From the NCBI RefSeq assembly GCF_902859745.1, contig NZ_CADIJW010000045.1, positions 1 to 48,893 on the forward strand: DNA of 48,893 nt, in the 5' to 3' direction. Made by a program: the position numbers and the translations under genes. The notes under the pieces are model-generated. The model worked only from the letters and a program-made list of their open reading frames with translations. It was not told the DNA's origin and made no database searches. Source of the stretch: Achromobacter dolens. Lineage in GTDB: Bacteria; Pseudomonadota; Gammaproteobacteria; Burkholderiales; Burkholderiaceae_B. Positions 44,744 through 48,893 of this stretch are shown here, piece after piece; the first letter of the stretch is position 1, and the number at the start of each line of letters is the position of its first letter.

Positions 44744-45910
44744 TTACTTCAGGTCGGGGCACTGCGCGCCCGGATCGACCTGGTCGAAGGTCTGCAGGAT
44801 CTTGATGGAGCCGTCCGGCTGCACCTGGCCCAGCCGCATGGTCAGCGCGGCGTGGCGCTGGCGGTCCATCTTGACCGGGCCGCGCGGGCCGTCGAACGAC
44901 ACTTCGCTCAGCGCCTGCACCACCTTCTGCGGATCGAGGCTGCCGGCCTTCTCGACCGCCGCCTTGTACAGGAAGAAGGCTTCGTACTGCGGGCCCGAGA
45001 ACTCGTTGGCGGTCTTGGCGTCGGCGCCGAACTTGGCCTTCAGGCCGTCGAGGAACTTGCGGTTCTGCGGCGTATCGATGCTGGTCAGGTACGAGGCCGA
45101 CAGGTACATGCCGATCGCCGTGTCGCCCATGGTCTTGGCGGTGGCTTCGTCGATCGCCAGGTTGCCGTAGGGCATGGTCAGGCCGGCCGCCTTGACCTGC
45201 TTGGCCAGGCTGACGTTGGGTCCGCCGCCGGCGGTGGAGCTGATCAGCGCGTCCGGGTTGGCCGAGCGGATCTTCGACACAACCGGGGTCCAGTCGGAGC
45301 CGTCGATGGGCAGGTATTCCTCGCCCACCACGCGCCCGCCCTGCTTCTCGATGTATTCGCGGGTGAACTTGAGCATGCCGCGGCCGAAGGCGTAGTCGCT
45401 GCCGACCAGGAAGAAGGTCTTGGCGCCGCGTTCCTTCATGAAGTGGTCCACTACCGGCGCCACCTGCTGCTCGGGCACCCAGCCGTTGACGTGCATCCAG
45501 CGGTTGCACGAGCGGCCTTCGTAGAACGAGGTGTAGATGTACGGCACCTTGCCGCGCGAGACGATGGGCAGCGCGGCGTTGCGCGCCGCGCTGGTTTCCA
45601 TGGCGATGATGGCGTCCACCTTCTTCTGGAACACCAGCGTGTCGTAGGCCTTCTGCGCGCCGACCGCGCCCGAGGCGTCGTCGGCGATCTCCAGCACCAC
45701 CTGGCGGCCGAGGATGCCGCCGGCGGCGTTGATTTCATCGGCGGCCAGTTGCGAGGCCTGCACCACGCCGGGCGCCACCACGCTGTTGGCGCCGGACAGG
45801 CCGACCGGCACGCCGATGCGCAAAGGGTCGGCCGCGTGCGCGCCCGCCGCGCCGGTCAGCGCGGCGATGAAGGAAAGTCGGATGAGGAAGCTGCAAGTGG
45901 GTTTTTTCAT
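44744..45910 (-). CDS. Periplasmic amide/branched-chain substrate-binding protein
   Basis: A 388-residue type-I periplasmic-binding protein with a signal peptide (KKPTCSFLIRLSFIAALTGAAGAHA, cleavage before ADPLR). The mature part begins LRIGVPVGLSGANSVVAPGV and contains LAADEINAAGGILGRQV and FFLVGSDYAFGRG, blocks of the branched-chain/amide-binding family. The ATG at 45910 follows AAGGAGAAATCCCC. It lies 39 bp downstream of the nitrilase-family gene. The substrate is probably what the nitrilase-family enzyme acts on and the AmiC-like sensor detects. Confidence 0.93.
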   Translation of the reverse strand: MKKPTCSFLIRLSFIAALTGAAGAHAADPLRIGVPVGLSGANSVVAPGVVQASQLAADEINAAGGILGRQVVLEIADDASGAVGAQKAYDTLVFQKKVDAIIAMETSAARNAALPIVSRGKVPYIYTSFYEGRSCNRWMHVNGWVPEQQVAPVVDHFMKERGAKTFFLVGSDYAFGRGMLKFTREYIEKQGGRVVGEEYLPIDGSDWTPVVSKIRSANPDALISSTAGGGPNVSLAKQVKAAGLTMPYGNLAIDEATAKTMGDTAIGMYLSASYLTSIDTPQNRKFLDGLKAKFGADAKTANEFSGPQYEAFFLYKAAVEKAGSLDPQKVVQALSEVSFDGPRGPVKMDRQRHAALTMRLGQVQPDGSIKILQTFDQVDPGAQCPDLK

Positions 45911-45949
45911 GGGGATTTCTCCTTGGGGGCCGGCTGTCCGCCGTTGTAG

Positions 45950-46840
45950 TCAACGCTGCCGCGGCGCCTCGGCGGCGCCCAGCAGTTCGTCGTAAAGGTC
46001 GCGGCGCCGATCGCGCAGCACGTGGTTGAAGTCGTTCAATTGCCGCGCGCGGCGCGAGGCGGCCAGGTCCACCGGCGCAACCAGCACCTCTTCGCGGTCG
46101 TGGCTGGCGGGGCCGGCCACGGTCCAGCCCTGCGAGCCGACGATCAGGCTGCGGCCGACGAAGGGCTGGCCGCGCTCGACGCCGACCCGGTCGGCGCACA
46201 CCAGCGTCAGGCCGTTGCTGTGGGCGCCGGCCGCCGCCAGCGCGTGCGCCATGGCCGGGCCGTCGGGCGTCTGCCCGGGCATCGGCACCCAGTTGGTCGG
46301 CACCGCGACGATGTCGGCGCCGCGCAGCGCCAGCAGGCGGTAGACCTCGGGGAACCAGCCGTCGTAGCAGATCGCCACGCCCAGCCGGCCGAATTCGGTG
46401 TCGAACAGCGGCAGGCCCAGGTCGCCCGGCTCGAAGAACAGGTTCTCGTCGCCCCACAGGTGCAGCTTGCGGTAGGTGCCCAGGTAGCCGTCGGGGCCGG
46501 CGATGATGGCGGCGTTGTACAGCCTGCCGCCGCTGCGCTCGGCGATGCCGGCCACCAGGTAGATGCCCAGGCGTTGCGCCAGCGCGATCCAGGCCCGCGA
46601 GCTGGGGCCCTCGGGCACGCTTTCGGCCAGGGCGTGGGCCTCCTGGCGGCTGGCGAACACGTAGCCGGTGTTGGCCAGCTCGGGCAGCACCACCAGCCGC
46701 GCGCCCTGCGCGGCGGCCTGCTCGACCAGTTCGATGGAACGGGCCACGTTGGCGGCGACCTCGCCCATGACGGGGGCCGTCTGCACACTGGCCACGTGGA
46801 TCGCGGACGCGGCGGCGTCCGGCGGCGGTGATACTTGCAT
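45950..46840 (-). CDS. Carbon-nitrogen hydrolase (nitrilase superfamily amidase)
   Basis: A 296-residue enzyme with the superfamily triad: Glu54 in VVLPELANTGY, Lys125 in YRKLHLWGDE and Cys158 in VAICYDGWFPE. It hydrolyses an amide, carbamoyl or nitrile C-N bond; the amide-sensor neighbours favour an amidase. The ATG at 46840 is used because GGGAGATCGC precedes it; the frame is open further upstream but runs into the leader terminator. First gene of the operon, controlled by the leader described below. The exact substrate cannot be read from sequence. Confidence 0.92.
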   Translation of the reverse strand: MQVSPPPDAAASAIHVASVQTAPVMGEVAANVARSIELVEQAAAQGARLVVLPELANTGYVFASRQEAHALAESVPEGPSSRAWIALAQRLGIYLVAGIAERSGGRLYNAAIIAGPDGYLGTYRKLHLWGDENLFFEPGDLGLPLFDTEFGRLGVAICYDGWFPEVYRLLALRGADIVAVPTNWVPMPGQTPDGPAMAHALAAAGAHSNGLTLVCADRVGVERGQPFVGRSLIVGSQGWTVAGPASHDREEVLVAPVDLAASRRARQLNDFNHVLRDRRRDLYDELLGAAEAPRQR

Positions 46841-46864
46841 GCGATCTCCCTGCAACGTTTCGGA

Positions 46865-46910
46865 AAACAAAAAAGCCCCCGACCACGCATCGCGTGTGAG
46901 TCGGGGGCTT
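46865..46910 (-). terminator. Intrinsic terminator in the leader of the amidase operon (likely attenuator)
   Basis: A strong hairpin on the minus strand: AAGCCCCCGAC paired with GTCGGGGGCTT, an inner stem CACGC/GCGTG, then TTTTGTTTT. It lies between the likely promoter and the nitrilase start, only 24 bp ahead of the ATG, so without antitermination the operon would be silent. This is where an ANTAR protein should act. Confidence 0.88.
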
Positions 46911-46932
46911 CTATAGCCAGACGAAGGTTCGG

Positions 46933-46949
46933 GCAGCAATCATTGCTGC
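46933..46949 (-). promoter_or_regulatory. Hairpin 2 in the amidase leader
   Basis: GCAGCAA/TTGCTGC, a 7 bp perfect stem upstream of the terminator. It could be part of the antiterminator or of the ANTAR target RNA. The loop is too short to match the hexaloop of known ANTAR sites unless the stem frays. Confidence 0.45.
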
Positions 46950-46984
46950 GGGGCACTGCCGCACCAAGCCATGCCGGTGCGTGC

Positions 46985-47000
46985 GGATCAGTCCTGATCC
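46985..47000 (-). promoter_or_regulatory. Hairpin 1 in the amidase leader
   Basis: GGATCA/TGATCC with loop GGAC, or GGATC/GATCC with the six-base loop AGGACT. It lies at the very 5' end of the predicted transcript. A hexaloop starting with A is one feature of ANTAR target hairpins, but position 4 is A rather than G, so the match is incomplete. Confidence 0.45.
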
Positions 47001-47008
47001 TGTGCCGA

Positions 47009-47038
47009 ATCATAGGGATGCGCGCGGACCGGCGGCAA
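47009..47038 (-). promoter_or_regulatory. Candidate promoter of the amidase operon
   Basis: On the minus strand TTGCCG (47038-47033), an 18 bp spacer, TATGAT (47014-47009). Transcription would begin near 47002 and give a leader of about 160 nucleotides containing the two hairpins and the terminator. Confidence 0.5.
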
Positions 47039-47104
47039 TAAGAGGTTTCCCGGACGGCGCCATGGGTGCGAGAATCAGGGTCGGCCATCAAGGAGGAACC
47101 CGCC

Positions 47105-47533
47105 ATGCCCCAACTTTCCGCCTACCTCAGTTTCGACGGCAACTGCGCCGAGGCCATGCGTTTCTACGAGCGCGTGCTGGGCGGCCGCGTCGAGGCCATG
47201 GTGCGCTACGCGGATGCGCCCGCCGATGCCGCCATGCCGGCGCTGTCGACCGAAGAATCCGAACGCATCATGTACGCCCGCCTGGCGCTGGACGAACAGG
47301 TGCTGATGGCCAGCGACGCCACCGCCGGCCATCCCTACCCCGGCAAGCAGGGCATGGCGCTGTCACTGGCCTACCCCACGGTCTCGGACGCGCAACGCGT
47401 GTTCGATCTGTTGGCAGAGGGCGGCAGCGTTACCATGCCGCTCCAGAAAACCTTCTGGGCCGACGCCTACGGCGCGCTGATTGATCGCTACGACACGCGG
47501 TGGATGGTCAGCGGCGGGCGGCTCAGCCACTGA
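47105..47533 (+). CDS. VOC-family (PhnB-like) protein
   Basis: A 142-residue glyoxalase/bleomycin-resistance fold protein of the PhnB type (PQLSAYLSFDGNCAEAMRFYERVLGG at the start; GMALSLAYPTVSDAQRVFDLLAEGG; FWADAYGALIDRYDTRWMV at the end). Family members bind metal or act as dioxygenase-like or isomerase-like enzymes; many are of unknown role. The ATG at 47105 has AAGGAGGAACC before it. It is divergent from the amidase operon and may be cotranscribed with the MFS gene 63 bp downstream. Confidence 0.92.
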   Translation: MPQLSAYLSFDGNCAEAMRFYERVLGGRVEAMVRYADAPADAAMPALSTEESERIMYARLALDEQVLMASDATAGHPYPGKQGMALSLAYPTVSDAQRVFDLLAEGGSVTMPLQKTFWADAYGALIDRYDTRWMVSGGRLSH

Positions 47534-47596
47534 CACCCCCAACTGACAACCCCACTGACAACCGCATCCGCCACCAGCGGATGGAGCGAGACATCC

Positions 47597-48893
47597 ATGA
47601 CGCATGGCATACAGGGCAGGCAACGTTGGTGGGCACTGATGGTGCTGTGCCTGGGCGTATTGATGATCGTGCTGGACACCACCATCGTCAACGTCGCCCT
47701 GCCCTCGATCCGCGAAGACCTGCATTTCACCGAGACCTCGCTGGTCTGGGTGGTGAACGCCTACATGCTGACCTTCGGCGGCTTCCTGCTGCTGGGCGGA
47801 CGGCTGGGCGACCTGCTCGGCCACCGGCGCATGTTCCTGGCGGGCCTGGTGCTGTTCACGGTGGCCTCGCTGGCCTGTGGGCTGGCGCGGGGCCAGGGGC
47901 TGCTGATCGCCGCGCGCGCGGCCCAGGGGCTGGGCGGCGCGGTGGTGTCGGCGGTGTCGCTGTCGCTCATCATGAACCTGTTCACCGAGGCCGGCGAACG
48001 CGCCCGCGCCATGGGCGTGTACGGCTTCGTCTGTGCGGGCGGCGGCAGCTTGGGCGTGCTGCTGGGCGGGCTGCTGACCAGCAAACTGTCGTGGCACTGG
48101 ATCTTCCTGGTCAACATTCCGATCGGCGTGGCCGTCTACGCGCTGTGCCTGCGGCTGTTGCCGGCGGCGCGCGGCGCGGCCGGCGGCGGCCGGCTCGACG
48201 TAGCCGGCGCGCTGACCGTCACCGCGTCGCTGATGCTGGCGGTGTATGCCGTGGTCAACGGCAACGAGGCCGGCTGGACCTCGGCGCAGTCGCTCGGCCT
48301 GCTGGGCGCGGCCGCGCTGCTGATGGCGCTGTTCCTGGCGATCGAGGCGCGCGTGGCCGAACCGCTGATGCCGCTGGCGCTGTTCCGCCTGCGCAACGTG
48401 GCCACCGCCAACGTGGTCGGGGTGCTGTGGGCCGCGGGCATGTTCGCCTGGTTCTTCGTCTCGGCCTTGTACATGCAGTTGGTGCTGGGCTACGACGCCA
48501 TGCAGGTGGGGCTGGCGTTCCTGCCGGCCAACCTGATCATGGCGGCGTTCTCGCTGGGGCTGTCGGCCAAGCTGGTGATGCGTTTTGGCATCCGCGGGCC
48601 GCTGGCCACCGGGCTGCTGTTGGCGGCGCTGGGGCTGGCGCTGTTCGCGCGCGCCCCGGTCGACGGCCACTTCGCGGCGGACGTGCTGCCCGGCATGCTG
48701 CTGCTGGGCCTGGGCGCGGGCATCGCCTTCAACCCGATGCTGCTGGCCGCCATGAGCGACGTCGAGCCGAGCCAGTCGGGCCTGGCGTCCGGCGTGGTCA
48801 ACACCGCCTTCATGATGGGCGGCGCGCTGGGGCTGGCGGTGCTGGCCAGCCTGGCCGCGGCGCGCACGGCCGCGCTGGCCGGCGCCGGCGCGG
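47597..48893 (+). CDS. DHA2-type MFS multidrug transporter (3' end outside window)
   Basis: 432 residues are seen without a stop. The protein starts with GIQGRQRWWALMVLCLGVLMIVLDTTIVNVALPSI in pieces, the signature of the 14-helix DHA2 (EmrB/QacA) family, and GGRLGDLLGHRRMFLAG is the MFS loop 2-3 motif. WHWIFLVNIPIGV is another DHA2 block. It should be a proton-driven drug exporter. The ATG at 47597 follows GGAGCGAGACATCC. The VOC-type neighbour is often paired with such exporters, but no regulator is seen here. Confidence 0.93.
   Translation, partial: MTHGIQGRQRWWALMVLCLGVLMIVLDTTIVNVALPSIREDLHFTETSLVWVVNAYMLTFGGFLLLGGRLGDLLGHRRMFLAGLVLFTVASLACGLARGQGLLIAARAAQGLGGAVVSAVSLSLIMNLFTEAGERARAMGVYGFVCAGGGSLGVLLGGLLTSKLSWHWIFLVNIPIGVAVYALCLRLLPAARGAAGGGRLDVAGALTVTASLMLAVYAVVNGNEAGWTSAQSLGLLGAAALLMALFLAIEARVAEPLMPLALFRLRNVATANVVGVLWAAGMFAWFFVSALYMQLVLGYDAMQVGLAFLPANLIMAAFSLGLSAKLVMRFGIRGPLATGLLLAALGLALFARAPVDGHFAADVLPGMLLLGLGAGIAFNPMLLAAMSDVEPSQSGLASGVVNTAFMMGGALGLAVLASLAAARTAALAGAGA

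Noticed and set aside
46841-46939. Extended N-terminus of the nitrilase-family protein
   Set aside because: The extra codons pass through the terminator hairpin and lack a ribosome-binding site; the ATG at 46840 has one and matches the family's usual length.

Overview
The window is GC-rich DNA (very high third-position GC across most of it) with the gene content of a beta-proteobacterium. The imuB-dnaE2 SOS mutagenesis genes, many LysR regulators, several amino-acid/amide ABC importers and the general gene repertoire suggest Achromobacter, Bordetella or a close Alcaligenaceae relative. The genus is inferred from content, not from a marker gene. No rRNA, tRNA or CRISPR array was seen.

Layout. 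(1) 1-4.2 kb: end of imuB and complete dnaE2. (2) 4.4-8.1 kb: I78-type inhibitor lipoprotein, MerR/TipAS regulator, a period-6 simple-sequence tract, and a LysR regulator divergent from an aldo/keto reductase. (3) 8.2-11.6 kb: a NAD salvage block. An NrtR-type Nudix regulator sits next to prs-nadV, and the promoter between them carries two equally spaced inverted repeats that look like NrtR operators. (4) 11.6-12.9 kb: a small lower-GC insert with an Ltp-like exported protein and a small membrane protein. (5) 13.1-19.2 kb: a minus-strand operon, RraA-like aldolase -> aminotransferase -> polar amino-acid ABC importer, followed by a frameshifted LysR gene. (6) 19.3-29.7 kb: an accessory island of lower GC and orphan genes. 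It holds a small ORF with a C4-like antisense-RNA leader, an OLD-family nuclease followed by a protein with a HEPN RNase motif, a DUF3825-like protein, a GIY-YIG protein, a glycine-rich membrane protein, orphan proteins, a macrodomain protein and a decayed copy of the 3' end of a ParB-like gene. (7) 29.7-37.8 kb: cytochrome b561, CDF metal exporter, a serine-variant isochorismatase-like protein, a chemoreceptor, a Rap1a/Tai-like immunity protein with an unknown partner, the intact ParB-like gene, a LON-domain protein and an AhpD-like protein. (8) 37.9-47.0 kb: a minus-strand operon, nitrilase-family amidase -> branched-chain/amide ABC importer (with a permease-ATPase fusion) -> AmiC-like sensor -> ANTAR antiterminator -> M81 peptidase. 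Its leader carries a strong intrinsic terminator before the first gene. (9) 47.1 kb to the end: a VOC/PhnB-like protein and the start of a DHA2-type MFS exporter.

Functional reading. Block 8 looks self-contained: the importer and amidase take up and hydrolyse an amide-like compound, the AmiC-like protein senses it and releases the ANTAR protein, which should suppress the leader terminator. Block 5 looks like uptake, transamination and aldol/retro-aldol cleavage of an unusual amino acid. The best candidates for something undescribed are the OLD+HEPN pair, the C4-like RNA locus controlling an unknown 109-residue protein, and the duplicated ParB-like 3' end that flanks about 6.6 kb.
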